Shown here: piece after piece, positions 6,702 to 15,462 of the stretch
Position numbering within the stretch: the stretch's first letter is position 1
Layout: each line of letters begins with the position of its first letter
Assembly: GCA_013152535.1 (NCBI GenBank)
Contig: JAADGE010000082.1
Coordinates: forward strand, 1 to 64,000
DNA length: 64,000 bases
Direction: 5' to 3'
From: Chlorobiota bacterium
GTDB taxonomy: Bacteria > Bacteroidota > Bacteroidia > Bacteroidales > JAADGE01
The notes under the pieces: model-generated
Seen by the model: only the letters and a program-made list of their open reading frames with translations
Database searches by the model: none
What the model was told of the DNA's origin: nothing
Position numbers and translations under genes: made by a program

Positions 6702-8879
6702 TTATTTTTCATCTTTTTCTTCAGGAGCATCACCTTTTTCCGGTTTTGCTTCTTTATCATCTGCTTTCTTCTTTTTTGAAGTTGTTTTTTTCTTTGGTTT
6801 TTCAGCAACTTCTTTTTTAACATCTTTTTCTGCAGCGGTTTCAGTTTCAGCTTTTTCTTCTTTTGTTGCAACTGCTTTTTTAGTTGTTTTCTTTTTAGCT
6901 TTTTTAGAATCCTTGTTAAGTTTATCCTTTAATTCTGAAAGACTGCTGATATCTCCGAGTGTTGTTTTCTCAATATCATTTTGATAGTTTGCTTTTGTTT
7001 TAGCAGATTTGCTTCTTTCTTTATAAGTTCTTAAATGCGAAACAACTATTTTTTTAGCATCTTTATGAAAATCAATCACTCGAACATTAATCTTTTCATC
7101 TTCCGAAGGCATGCTTCCGTCTTCTTTTTTCAGATGATTAACAGGACAAACAGCTTCCACACCATATGGCATAGCAATTAATGCTTCTCGATTTCCGATT
7201 TTAATAATTGTACCTTCATGTTCGCTGTCAATTCCGAATAAAGTTTCAAAAACATCCCAAGGATTTTCTTCTAATTGTTTATGTCCCAGACTTAATCTTC
7301 TGTTTTCTTTATCAATTTCCAAAACAACTACTTCAATATCTGCATTAATTTCCGTAAATTCAGCCGGATGTTTGATTTTTTTAGTCCAAGATAAATCAGA
7401 AATGTGGATTAATCCGTCAACACCTTCTTCAAGTTCAACAAAAATACCGAAATTAGTAAAGTTTTTAACTTTTGCAGTATGTTGAGATGCTTCAGGATAT
7501 TTCTTTTCAATATCTTCCCACGGATCTGGTTTTAATTGTTTAATACCGAGAGACATTTTTCTTTCTTCTCTTTCAAGAGTTAAAATTTGAGCTTCAACAA
7601 TATCTCCTATTTTAAAGAAATCTTGTGCGGTTCTCAAATGTTGAGACCAAGACATTTCCGATACGTGAATTAAACCTTCAACTCCGGGTTTAATTTCCAT
7701 AAATGCACCGTAATCAGCAATAACAACAATTTTTCCTTTTACGGTATTTCCGGGAATTAATTCGGGGTCTAACGAATCCCAAGGATGTTCTTGTAATTGT
7801 TTTAATCCTAAAGCAATACGTTTTTTGCTTTCATCAAAATCAAGAATAACCACATTTAATTTTTGATCAAGTTCAACAACTTCGTCGGGATGATTTACTC
7901 TTCCCCAAGAAAGATCGGTTATGTGGATTAAACCGTCAACACCTCCGAGGTCGATAAACACACCGTATGATGTAATGTTTTTAACAGTTCCTTCAAGAAC
8001 TTGTCCTTTTTCAAGTTGTTCAATAATTTTAGCTTTTTGTTCTTCCAATTCAGCTTCAATAAGAGCTTTATGTGAAACAACAACATTTTTAAACTCTTTG
8101 TTAATTTTAACAACTTTAAATTCCATTGTTTTTCCTACGTAAGCATCATAGTCTCTGATTGGTTTAACATCAATTTGAGAACCGGGTAAAAATGCTTCAA
8201 TTCCGAAAACATCTACAATCATACCGCCTTTAGTACGACATTTAATAAATCCGTTAATAATTTCGTCATTTTCTAATGATGAATTAACTTTTTCCCAAGA
8301 GCGGAGAGTTCTTGCTTTTTTATGAGAAAGGATCAGTTGTCCTGTTTTGTCTTCTTGAGATTCGATATAAACTTCAATAGAATCACCAACTTTTAAATCG
8401 GGATTATATCTGAACTCATTTTTACTGATTACACCGTCGGATTTATAACCGATGTTTACTACAACATCTTTATCGGTAAGTGCTATAATAGTTCCGTCAA
8501 GTACTTCTTTTTCAGAAATAACAGATAATGTTTCAGAATATAAATCTGTTAATTCTTCTCTTTTTTTACCTGTGTATTCATCTGATTCAACAGCTGCTGA
8601 ATCCCAATCAAAATCAAGAGTTGATGCATTTTGAATTTCAATCGGTTTTGTTTCTTCAACAACTTCAGTTTTAGTTTCTTCAGCAGGTTCGTTAACCGTT
8701 ACTTTTTCTTCCGGTTTTGTTTCTTCAACAGCTGCTTCTTCTTTCGGAGCAGTTTCTTCAACAATTTCAGTTTTAGTTTCTTCGGCAAGTTCATTAACTG
8801 TTACTTTTTCTTTCAGAACTTTTTCTTCAATTGTTTCCTGAATTTCTTTTTCTTCGTTTTCGTTCTTTTTTTCGCTCAT
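6702..8879 (-). CDS. rpsA: 30S ribosomal protein S1, with extended N- and C-terminal tails
   Basis: 725 residues. Six S1 RNA-binding domains run from about residue 100 to 640; the central ones show the consensus YGVF/YGAF-DGLIHITDLSW-KKRIALGLKQL. S1 binds mRNA leaders on the small subunit. Two additions are unusual. The N-terminal 85 or so residues are Glu/Thr/Val-rich with a 21-residue motif repeated twice (residues 25-45 and 59-79). The C-terminal 85 or so residues are Lys/Glu/Ala-rich and probably disordered. Bacteroidota S1 proteins are often near 600 residues, so this one is long. The promoter and terminator are clear and the gene appears monocistronic. Confidence 0.95.
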   Translation of the reverse strand: MSEKKNENEEKEIQETIEEKVLKEKVTVNELAEETKTEIVEETAPKEEAAVEETKPEEKVTVNEPAEETKTEVVEETKPIEIQNASTLDFDWDSAAVESDEYTGKKREELTDLYSETLSVISEKEVLDGTIIALTDKDVVVNIGYKSDGVISKNEFRYNPDLKVGDSIEVYIESQEDKTGQLILSHKKARTLRSWEKVNSSLENDEIINGFIKCRTKGGMIVDVFGIEAFLPGSQIDVKPIRDYDAYVGKTMEFKVVKINKEFKNVVVSHKALIEAELEEQKAKIIEQLEKGQVLEGTVKNITSYGVFIDLGGVDGLIHITDLSWGRVNHPDEVVELDQKLNVVILDFDESKKRIALGLKQLQEHPWDSLDPELIPGNTVKGKIVVIADYGAFMEIKPGVEGLIHVSEMSWSQHLRTAQDFFKIGDIVEAQILTLEREERKMSLGIKQLKPDPWEDIEKKYPEASQHTAKVKNFTNFGIFVELEEGVDGLIHISDLSWTKKIKHPAEFTEINADIEVVVLEIDKENRRLSLGHKQLEENPWDVFETLFGIDSEHEGTIIKIGNREALIAMPYGVEAVCPVNHLKKEDGSMPSEDEKINVRVIDFHKDAKKIVVSHLRTYKERSKSAKTKANYQNDIEKTTLGDISSLSELKDKLNKDSKKAKKKTTKKAVATKEEKAETETAAEKDVKKEVAEKPKKKTTSKKKKADDKEAKPEKGDAPEEKDEK
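8643..8807 (-). repeat. In-frame direct repeat in the rpsA N-terminal tail
   Basis: Two 63-base copies (8745-8807 and 8643-8705), 102 bases apart, encode KVTVNELAEETKTEIVEETAP and KVTVNEPAEETKTEVVEETKP. The intervening segment is equally Glu-rich. It looks like internal duplication that has begun to diverge. Confidence 0.75.
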
Positions 8880-8933
8880 TTTACTTTTAAATTAATAAGT
8901 TAGACATTATATATAGTATATATTTTTGAGCCG

Positions 8934-8964
8934 CAAAATTAACCTTATAATTTTATTATTCAAA
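8934..8964 (-). promoter_or_regulatory. Bacteroidota-type promoter of rpsA
   Basis: On the minus strand TTTG is followed by 19 bases and then TAATTTTG, a match to the consensus TTTG-N19-TAnnTTTG. The predicted transcript would carry a leader of roughly 45-50 bases before the rpsA ATG. Confidence 0.75.
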
Positions 8965-9073
8965 GATTTTACCGACTTTCTTTTATTTTGTGTTGTATAA
9001 TATTCCTTAAAATGATATAAAATATCTTATTTTGCACGTTTATTGATTGACTTTTTACATAAGGAATTAATTC

Positions 9074-11044
9074 ATGAAGAAATATCATATTTTAACAATA
9101 AATCCCGGTTCAACTTCTACTAAAATAGGTGTTTTTCAAAATGAAGAATGCTTGTTTGAAATCAATGTAAGCCACAGTCCCAAACAATTAGAACAGTATT
9201 CTGATATTTGGGAACAATATTCATTTCGTAAAGAAGAAATTATCACAGCAATTAATAAAAATGGTTATAATTTAAATAAATTAGATGCTGTTGTAGGCAG
9301 AGGCGGTTTAATAAAACCGATACCCAGCGGGACTTATTATGTTGATCAGGAGATGATAAATGATGCACGTGACGGTTACCAGGGGCAGCATGCTTCAAAT
9401 TTGGGTTGTGTTATTGCATACAGTATCGGTTGGGAAAACTCAATTCCGTCATTTATTGTTGATCCGCCGGCTGTAGATGATTTAGAACCGATTGCTCGTA
9501 TTTCGGGACATAAAGATTTTGAAAGATCGTCGTTACTGCATGCTTTAAATATTTTTGCAACGGCACGTGAACATGCTCAAGTTTTAAAGAAAAAAATAAC
9601 TGATTTAAATTTGATAGTGGCACATCTCGGCGGAGGAATTACGGTTGCTGCATTAAAAAAAGGAAAAGCCGTAAACGTAAATCACGGTTTGTATGAAGGT
9701 CCTTTTTCTCCCGAAAGAAGCGGAAGTTTGCCTCTTTTCAAATATCTTGATAAATCTCTCTCCGGAAAATATTCCGAAACTGAATTAAAGAAAATGGTTG
9801 TAGGAAAAGGCGGACTTGTATCATATTTTAATACTAATGATGCTCGAAATGTTGAACGGTTTGTTGCGGCGGGTTCTGAAAAATACGAATTGGTTTATAG
9901 AGCAATGGCATATCAAATTGCAGAAGAAATCGGAAAAAGAGCTACTAATTTAAAAGGTGAAATTGACGGAATAATTATCACAGGCGGTTTAGCTCATTCT
10001 AAATTATTGACAGGTTGGATTCGAGAACGTATAGATTTTCTGGGAAAAGTAAATATATATCCCGGCGAAGCTGAACTTAAGGCATTGGCACAAGGTGCTT
10101 TGCGTGTACTTAAAGGAGAGGAAAGGGCAAAGCATTATATGCGAAAAGTTAAAAAAATCGGTATTCTTTATTGGGATAATTTAGAAATTTTTATAAAATC
10201 AATTAACATTATTGAGGCTCGTTTAAAAAAGGCGGGATATATTTTCAGAAAAGAAAGAGATAATAATTTGCAAATTACTTATGTGAACTGTAAACGCGAT
10301 GAAGAAAATTTAATGCATGCTGTTGATAAATTAAAAAAAGATAAAGTTGATTTAATATTTTCTATCGGTTCTCCTGTTAGTATGCGAATAGGGCAATATC
10401 TTACAGATGAGGAAATTCCGGTTGTTTTTACCGGGATATACAGTTCTGCAATAATTGCCGATTTTGAAAAGAATCATAACAATAATTATTATGCCGTTTG
10501 TTATGCTCCCGAAATTAAAGATCAATTTGAGCATACTGTTTTAATATCGGATAAGAATCTGAAAAAAATAGGAGTTTTATATCGCCGAGGAGAGCTGCAG
10601 GCAGAAATTCAATACGATGATATTATAGAATATACCGAAAAAGAAGGAATAGAGGTTATAAGTTATGAAATTCAGGAAACTGAAGATTTTGAAAAAGCAA
10701 AGAATTATTTCACACGTAAAAACGTGAAATGGGTATATATAGGCACAAGCACTGTTATCGCTTCATCCGGATATGACTTATTAAGTACTATTACTGATAA
10801 TTTTCCTACGGTTTGTATGCTTGAAGATACTGTAATCAGAGGTGGTTTGGAAGGATATGTTATTCCCTGGGATGCAGTAACCGAAACTTCCGTTAAGATT
10901 GCTCTTGATTTATTGGACGGTAATCCGGTTACTTCCAGAGTTTTTAAACCTGATTCGGTAAAATTATTCATTAACAGAAAAACTGCTGAGAAATTAAAAA
11001 TTCTTGGTAATTTTGAAAAGTTTGAACAAGCAGAATTTGTTTAA
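9074..11044 (+). CDS. buk: Butyrate kinase fused to a C-terminal ABC-type substrate-binding domain
   Basis: 656 residues; a normal butyrate kinase is about 355. Residues 1-355 are a full acetokinase-family butyrate kinase: the nucleotide motif TINPGSTSTKIGVF, VGRGG, GQHASNLG, AHLGGGITV, NHGLYEGPFSPERSG and IIITGGLAHS. Residues 360-650 match the ABC_sub_bind (TrpX-like) periplasmic-binding fold: KKIGILYWD, DLIFSIGSPVSM, IPVVFTGIYS, KKIGVLY and LINRKTAEKL-type ending. There is no signal peptide, so the binding domain is cytosolic. Butyrate kinase makes ATP from butyryl phosphate. The fused domain could be an allosteric sensor for a small ligand (inference). No phosphotransbutyrylase gene is adjacent. 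Confidence 0.9.
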   Translation: MKKYHILTINPGSTSTKIGVFQNEECLFEINVSHSPKQLEQYSDIWEQYSFRKEEIITAINKNGYNLNKLDAVVGRGGLIKPIPSGTYYVDQEMINDARDGYQGQHASNLGCVIAYSIGWENSIPSFIVDPPAVDDLEPIARISGHKDFERSSLLHALNIFATAREHAQVLKKKITDLNLIVAHLGGGITVAALKKGKAVNVNHGLYEGPFSPERSGSLPLFKYLDKSLSGKYSETELKKMVVGKGGLVSYFNTNDARNVERFVAAGSEKYELVYRAMAYQIAEEIGKRATNLKGEIDGIIITGGLAHSKLLTGWIRERIDFLGKVNIYPGEAELKALAQGALRVLKGEERAKHYMRKVKKIGILYWDNLEIFIKSINIIEARLKKAGYIFRKERDNNLQITYVNCKRDEENLMHAVDKLKKDKVDLIFSIGSPVSMRIGQYLTDEEIPVVFTGIYSSAIIADFEKNHNNNYYAVCYAPEIKDQFEHTVLISDKNLKKIGVLYRRGELQAEIQYDDIIEYTEKEGIEVISYEIQETEDFEKAKNYFTRKNVKWVYIGTSTVIASSGYDLLSTITDNFPTVCMLEDTVIRGGLEGYVIPWDAVTETSVKIALDLLDGNPVTSRVFKPDSVKLFINRKTAEKLKILGNFEKFEQAEFV

Positions 11045-11060
11045 GCTGACAAGTTTATTT

Positions 11061-11087
11061 AAAAAAACGGATTTTTAAAATCCGCTT
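11061..11087 (-). terminator. Hairpin terminator shared by buk fusion and DUF3276 gene
   Basis: CGGATTTT/AAAATCCG inverted repeat with flanking A-run on the left, so the minus strand ends in CCGTTTTTTT. It sits between two convergent genes and best serves the leftward DUF3276 gene. Confidence 0.65.
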
Positions 11088-11108
11088 TATAAAAAACGAT
11101 CAAAATAG

Positions 11109-11489
11109 TTACTCCGATTTTTCTGTATCTAAATCTTCAAATTTAATATCGGTATAATCTTTTACTGATTCATTTGATTCTGTCTTTTCTGTAACATCAG
11201 AATATTCTGTTTTTTCCGGTATTTTTCCGGATTCAACATATTCAATAACATCATCTAAAGCATCTGCAAATTTATCGAAATCTTCTTTGTAAAGGAAAAT
11301 TTTGTGTTTTTCAACTTTGTAGCTTCCGTCTTCATTGTAACGGCGTTTTCTTTCCGTAACGGTAATGTATTTTTCACCGCCTTTTGTTTCTTTTACGTCA
11401 AAATAATATGTTCTTTTTCCTGCTCTCACTGAACTGGTAAAAACATTCTCCCTAAATTTCTTGGCTCCGTCAGTCATTGATTCTTCCAT
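11109..11489 (-). CDS. DUF3276 / PUR-alpha-like nucleic-acid-binding protein
   Basis: 126 residues. The PUR repeat-like core covers residues 10-85: FTSSVRAGKRTYYFDVKETK, GEKYITVTERKRR, then KHKIFLYKEDFDKFADALDD. This is the single-domain bacterial PUR-alpha family (DUF3276), widespread in Bacteroidota and related to Borrelia BpuR, which binds DNA and RNA. A Glu/Asp/Ser-rich tail of about 35 residues follows. It is probably an abundant cytoplasmic regulator or RNA chaperone; its target here is unknown. Confidence 0.88.
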   Translation of the reverse strand: MEESMTDGAKKFRENVFTSSVRAGKRTYYFDVKETKGGEKYITVTERKRRYNEDGSYKVEKHKIFLYKEDFDKFADALDDVIEYVESGKIPEKTEYSDVTEKTESNESVKDYTDIKFEDLDTEKSE

Positions 11490-11645
11490 CTTGGTTTTTT
11501 ATTTTTGTTAATAACAATAATTCTTCCTTATGCAAAATTATATAAAAAAGTTATATATAAAATTTTTGCATCTCTTTTTTTGAGTTTTATAAATTTTATT
11601 TCTCATTTCCAATGCTTAATTATACATTTGCTTAATTGAAAATCG

Positions 11646-11653
11646 TATATTTG
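11646..11653 (+). promoter_or_regulatory. -7 element TATATTTG directly before the 7TM-HD gene
   Basis: TATATTTG fits TAnnTTTG and ends 6 bases before the ATG at 11660. If used, transcription would start at or next to the ATG, giving a leaderless mRNA and excluding the upstream TTG at 11636 as start. A TTTG lies upstream but at a shorter spacing than 19. Confidence 0.5.
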
Positions 11654-11659
11654 ATTCAT

Positions 11660-13735
11660 ATGCAAAAAAAAAGGCTTAATTTTTTCTATAAAATACTGAT
11701 GTTTACCGTTGCTGCTTTAATTACGGTTTTTATTTTACCTCACAGTAACAAATTTAAATATGAATTTCAAAAAGGAGAGCCGTGGAAACACAAAAGTTTG
11801 ATTGCTGAATTTGATTTTCCTGTTTATAAAAGTGATGAAACAATTAAAGCAGAAAAAGACAGTATTTTAAAACTTGCTAAGCCATATTATATTTTTAATT
11901 TTACTGTTTATAAATCAATTGACAATGAAGTTGACAATGATATAAAAGGTTTATTTTCAGAGTTGACTGTACCCGAAAAAAATCGTAAGGAATTTACTGC
12001 TTTTACTGATTCATTTATAACCGGATTTAAACAAAAACTAAAATCAATTTACGAAAAAGGAATTATACAACCTTTACCCCAAAATTATACTGTTAATTCT
12101 GATAACAACGAAATTTATGTGTTAAAAAATAATGTGGCAGAATTAACAAAATACTCTGATTTCTATTCTTCAAAGCAATCCTATAATATTCTCTATAATT
12201 ATTTTAAGAATTATACGGAAAAAAGTCCGGTTATTGTTTCCGAAATTAATTTTTCGAAGTATATTAAATTCAATGTTATTTTTAATTCTGAATTAACTGA
12301 AAAATCAAAAGAACGATTAATTAATGATTTATCCCCTGTAAGAGGGATGATACAAGCCGGGCAAAGAATAATATACGAAGGACAATTGATTAATGATGAA
12401 AAATATCAAATTTTAATGTCTTTGAAAAAAGAATATTTATCGGAACAAAATTCATATACGGATAAATTTATTGTATTTTTAGGGCAATTTATTTTAACAG
12501 GTGCTATACTTGCTATTTTATTTCTGCATTTGTTTTTCTATAACAGACCGATTTTTGACAGTAACCGTAAACTGTTATATTTTATAAGTTTAACGTTAAT
12601 ATTTATAATAAGTTCCGCTATAGCGGCAAAGACTGACAGCACAAATATTTATTTAGTTCCGGTTACTGTTTTACCCTTAATAACTGCAACTTTTTATAAA
12701 CCGCGAACAGCATTCCTGCATCATACAGTAACAATTATGATTATCGGTTATATCGCTGCTAACGGTTTTGAATATATTTTTATTCAGTTCATTGCAGGAT
12801 TTGTCGCTATTTCCGGTGTTAGTCGGTTATATCGAAGAAGTCAAATTCTTTGGACGGCATTAATAATTTTTATCACATATTTGGTTTTATATTCTGCTTT
12901 TACAATTGTTCGCGAAGGTGATATTTCGCGTATTGAAACATCTTATATAATATGGTTTGCCGTAAGCAGTATTTTAGTATTAATGGCATATCCTTTAATT
13001 TATCTTTTTGAAAAATTATTCGGTTTTCTTTCGGATGTTACTCTAATTGAACTGTCCGATACAAACAGACCCTTATTAAAATTACTTTCTGAAAAAGCTC
13101 CGGGCTCATTTCAACATACCGTACAAGTCGCAAATATTTCGGAAGAAGCTGCTCGCGAAATCGGAGCAAACGTTCTTTTAGTTCGTACCGGTGCATTGTA
13201 TCACGATGTCGGGAAAATGAATAATCCCTCTTTTTTTGTTGAAAATCAACATGGTGAAAATCCGCATGATAAAATTGATCCTATAAAAAGTGTACAGATA
13301 ATTAAAAAACATGTTGATGACGGCATTAAAATTGCCGCAAAATATGGTTTACCTAAAGAAGTTGCAGATTTTATTCCTACGCATCACGGAAGCGGAAAAA
13401 TAATGTGGTTTTTGCATAAATATAAAGAATTGCATCCCGGAGAAGAAATTAACGAAGATTTATTTAAATATCATGGAAAACTGCCTTATTCAAAAGAAAC
13501 AGCAATAGTAATGATAGTCGATTCCGTAGAAGCAGCTTCCAGAACTCTGAAAGATTATTCAGAAGAAAGCATTGATGCACTGGTGGAACAAATTGTACAT
13601 TCTAAAATTGCACAAAATCTGTTAATAAATGCCGATATTACTTTTGCCGAAATTGATAAAGTTAAAAAAGTTTTGAAAACAAAGTTGAAAAATATTTATC
13701 ATACACGTGTTGAATATCCGAAAGATGAAGATTAA
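11660..13735 (+). CDS. 7TM-HD family phosphohydrolase (PgpH-type, likely c-di-AMP phosphodiesterase)
   Basis: 691 residues from the ATG chosen here; a TTG 24 bases upstream is possible but overlaps the promoter element. An N-terminal membrane anchor (about residues 10-30) is followed by an extracytoplasmic 7TMR-HDED domain and about seven membrane helices between roughly 275 and 460. A cytoplasmic HD domain follows with FQHTVQVANISEEAA, the metal motif YHDVGKM, IPTHHGSG and MIVDSVEAASR. This is the PgpH/7TMR-HD architecture, whose studied members hydrolyse c-di-AMP. It is followed by an unrelated exported protein after 52 bases. Confidence 0.9.
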   Translation: MQKKRLNFFYKILMFTVAALITVFILPHSNKFKYEFQKGEPWKHKSLIAEFDFPVYKSDETIKAEKDSILKLAKPYYIFNFTVYKSIDNEVDNDIKGLFSELTVPEKNRKEFTAFTDSFITGFKQKLKSIYEKGIIQPLPQNYTVNSDNNEIYVLKNNVAELTKYSDFYSSKQSYNILYNYFKNYTEKSPVIVSEINFSKYIKFNVIFNSELTEKSKERLINDLSPVRGMIQAGQRIIYEGQLINDEKYQILMSLKKEYLSEQNSYTDKFIVFLGQFILTGAILAILFLHLFFYNRPIFDSNRKLLYFISLTLIFIISSAIAAKTDSTNIYLVPVTVLPLITATFYKPRTAFLHHTVTIMIIGYIAANGFEYIFIQFIAGFVAISGVSRLYRRSQILWTALIIFITYLVLYSAFTIVREGDISRIETSYIIWFAVSSILVLMAYPLIYLFEKLFGFLSDVTLIELSDTNRPLLKLLSEKAPGSFQHTVQVANISEEAAREIGANVLLVRTGALYHDVGKMNNPSFFVENQHGENPHDKIDPIKSVQIIKKHVDDGIKIAAKYGLPKEVADFIPTHHGSGKIMWFLHKYKELHPGEEINEDLFKYHGKLPYSKETAIVMIVDSVEAASRTLKDYSEESIDALVEQIVHSKIAQNLLINADITFAEIDKVKKVLKTKLKNIYHTRVEYPKDED

Positions 13736-13787
13736 AAATATATTAAAGAATAACAAAACATCCTAAAAACTCGTTAATATTACAGAT

Positions 13788-14453
13788 ATGAAACGTTTAA
13801 TATTAAGTACAATAGTTTTATTTTCGGTAATTTTTGCTTTTTCACAAACCGGTGATATCCGTAAGGATAAAGTAAAATATACACCTGCTTTTAAATTTAA
13901 AGACGGCATTTTTATTAATTTTCAGCAGGTTAAAGATAATAATCCTGTTCCGAAATCTCAAATTCTTACAACAATTGATTATAATGCTTTTGATTTTTAT
14001 AATAAATTATTTCAAAATAAATACATTACAATTTACGATAATTTGGGAATACAAAAAAAAATTAATACAGGCAGAATATGGGGCTTTAGTAACCGAGGAG
14101 TTTTATTCATTAATTTAAATGATGAATTTAATCGCATTCCGGTTTTTGGCAGTATCAGCCATTTTACTGCAAATAAAACAATTCAGGAATATGATCCGTA
14201 TCGATATAATAATTCGTATTATTATTATAATGACCCGTATTCTGAAAAAACCGTTTTGATGCAATATCTGTTAGATTTTGATACCGGTAAAATTTATAAT
14301 TTTGACGTAAAATCTGTTGAAGCCGTTATTTCTAAAGATCCCGAACTGTATGAAGAATTTTCAAAATTAAGTAAAAGAAAAAAAAATAAACTAAAATTCG
14401 TATATATCAGAAAATATAATCAAAAACACCCTATATATTTTCCTAAAAATTAG
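13788..14453 (+). CDS. Exported hypothetical protein (221 aa)
   Basis: Not recognised. The signal peptide covers residues 1-20 (FAFSQ). The mature part is rich in Asn, Tyr and aromatic residues, including a YRYNNSYYYYNDPY stretch near residue 140, and ends in a basic tail with KRKKNKLK. It is probably periplasmic or outer-membrane associated. It follows the 7TM-HD gene by 52 bases and precedes another exported protein; the three may share a transcript, but no functional link is apparent. Confidence 0.7.
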   Translation: MKRLILSTIVLFSVIFAFSQTGDIRKDKVKYTPAFKFKDGIFINFQQVKDNNPVPKSQILTTIDYNAFDFYNKLFQNKYITIYDNLGIQKKINTGRIWGFSNRGVLFINLNDEFNRIPVFGSISHFTANKTIQEYDPYRYNNSYYYYNDPYSEKTVLMQYLLDFDTGKIYNFDVKSVEAVISKDPELYEEFSKLSKRKKNKLKFVYIRKYNQKHPIYFPKN

Positions 14454-14541
14454 GAATAACTTTTATAATAAGATACCAATAAAACAAAAATATCGTTTAA
14501 AAAATGAAACTAAATTATTACAACAATACTTTAAAATTATT

Positions 14542-15402
14542 ATGATGAAAAAACAAGCATTATTTTTAATATTTTTTGTTACTTTATTTTCTTTAGATGC
14601 TCTTGCTCAGCAAATGTTACCGACTGAAAAACAGGTAACAAGGTTTTTAAATTCACGTACCTATTTTGTTTATGATAATAATATTTTCGGAATGTATAAT
14701 ACGGCTATCGAAGATGCTGCAAATAAACATTGGAAAATAACAGATTTTGATTTTATAAATAAAAACGAATTTAAGAAAAAAAAGAATGTTTCTACGGCAT
14801 CAATGGTGGTACAAACCGAATCACATTTTGAAGGGCAAGAAGAACTCGGTGTTTTCACTTCTTTAAGTTTAGTACTCGGAAAACCCGGAGGAACCATAAA
14901 TACAATGCCTGATATTATTACTGTTCCGCTTGCATACAGCGATGTAGATTATGACAATTATTATTACAAACTCGGATTAGCATTACTGTTTATGCAAAAT
15001 CACGTCCAATGGCTCAAAAATAATCCGCATGTTGAAGACAGGGTATTGCTTAACCATTATAAAAACAGCAGAAAAAGTACAAAAAACAAAACATTGTGGT
15101 TGCTGAAAAATGAAATGAGCCAAGATGTTAATACTATTACAAAAATTAAACAATATTATGACGGAGACGTAAAATTTGTAACTAAAGACGATATTAAACA
15201 AGCCGTTGACAACAAAAATCAAGATGTATTGGTTTTGCATTTGGTAGCACCTTCTCGCAACATAAAAGGCAACGTTGTAACAAAAATGATTTTGAGTGCA
15301 GCAAATGCGGATATTTATTATTTCGATTTTCACAGAATAAAAGGTAAGAAAAAACCTAATAAATTTCTGAAATCGGATTTTGTTGCTTTAAATAAATTAT
15401 AA
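14542..15402 (+). CDS. Exported hypothetical protein (286 aa)
   Basis: Not recognised. It starts MMKKQALFLIFFVTLF with a signal peptide cleaved near LAQQ (about residue 23). The mature protein is mixed alpha/beta. It carries a region predicted to bind nothing obvious, a segment NKTLWLLKNEMSQDVNTI near residue 180, and a hydrophobic segment VLVLHLVAPS near 235. A hairpin terminator follows immediately. It is in the same direction as the preceding exported protein. Confidence 0.7.
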   Translation: MMKKQALFLIFFVTLFSLDALAQQMLPTEKQVTRFLNSRTYFVYDNNIFGMYNTAIEDAANKHWKITDFDFINKNEFKKKKNVSTASMVVQTESHFEGQEELGVFTSLSLVLGKPGGTINTMPDIITVPLAYSDVDYDNYYYKLGLALLFMQNHVQWLKNNPHVEDRVLLNHYKNSRKSTKNKTLWLLKNEMSQDVNTITKIKQYYDGDVKFVTKDDIKQAVDNKNQDVLVLHLVAPSRNIKGNVVTKMILSAANADIYYFDFHRIKGKKKPNKFLKSDFVALNKL

Positions 15403-15407
15403 ATACA

Positions 15408-15435
15408 AAGCCCCTGATTTAAGGGGTTTTATTTT
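15408..15435 (+). terminator. Hairpin terminator (AAGCCCCT...AGGGGTTTT)
   Basis: An 8-bp stem (one G-T pair) with a 6-base loop, followed by TTTTATTTT, right after the stop of the 286-residue exported protein. Confidence 0.8.
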
Positions 15436-15462
15436 GATACGCTCATTTTTGATTAATATAAA

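Noticed and set aside
6683-6871. Lys-rich short open frame in the rpsA C-terminal region
   Set aside because: Alternate frame of the poly-Lys/Glu tail of S1 on the same strand.
8631-8903. Plus-strand open frame rich in Phe and Asn opposite the rpsA tail
   Set aside because: It is the reverse complement of the Glu/Lys/Thr-rich S1 tail; such low-complexity coding regularly opens a long antisense frame. No signal, no start context, no family.
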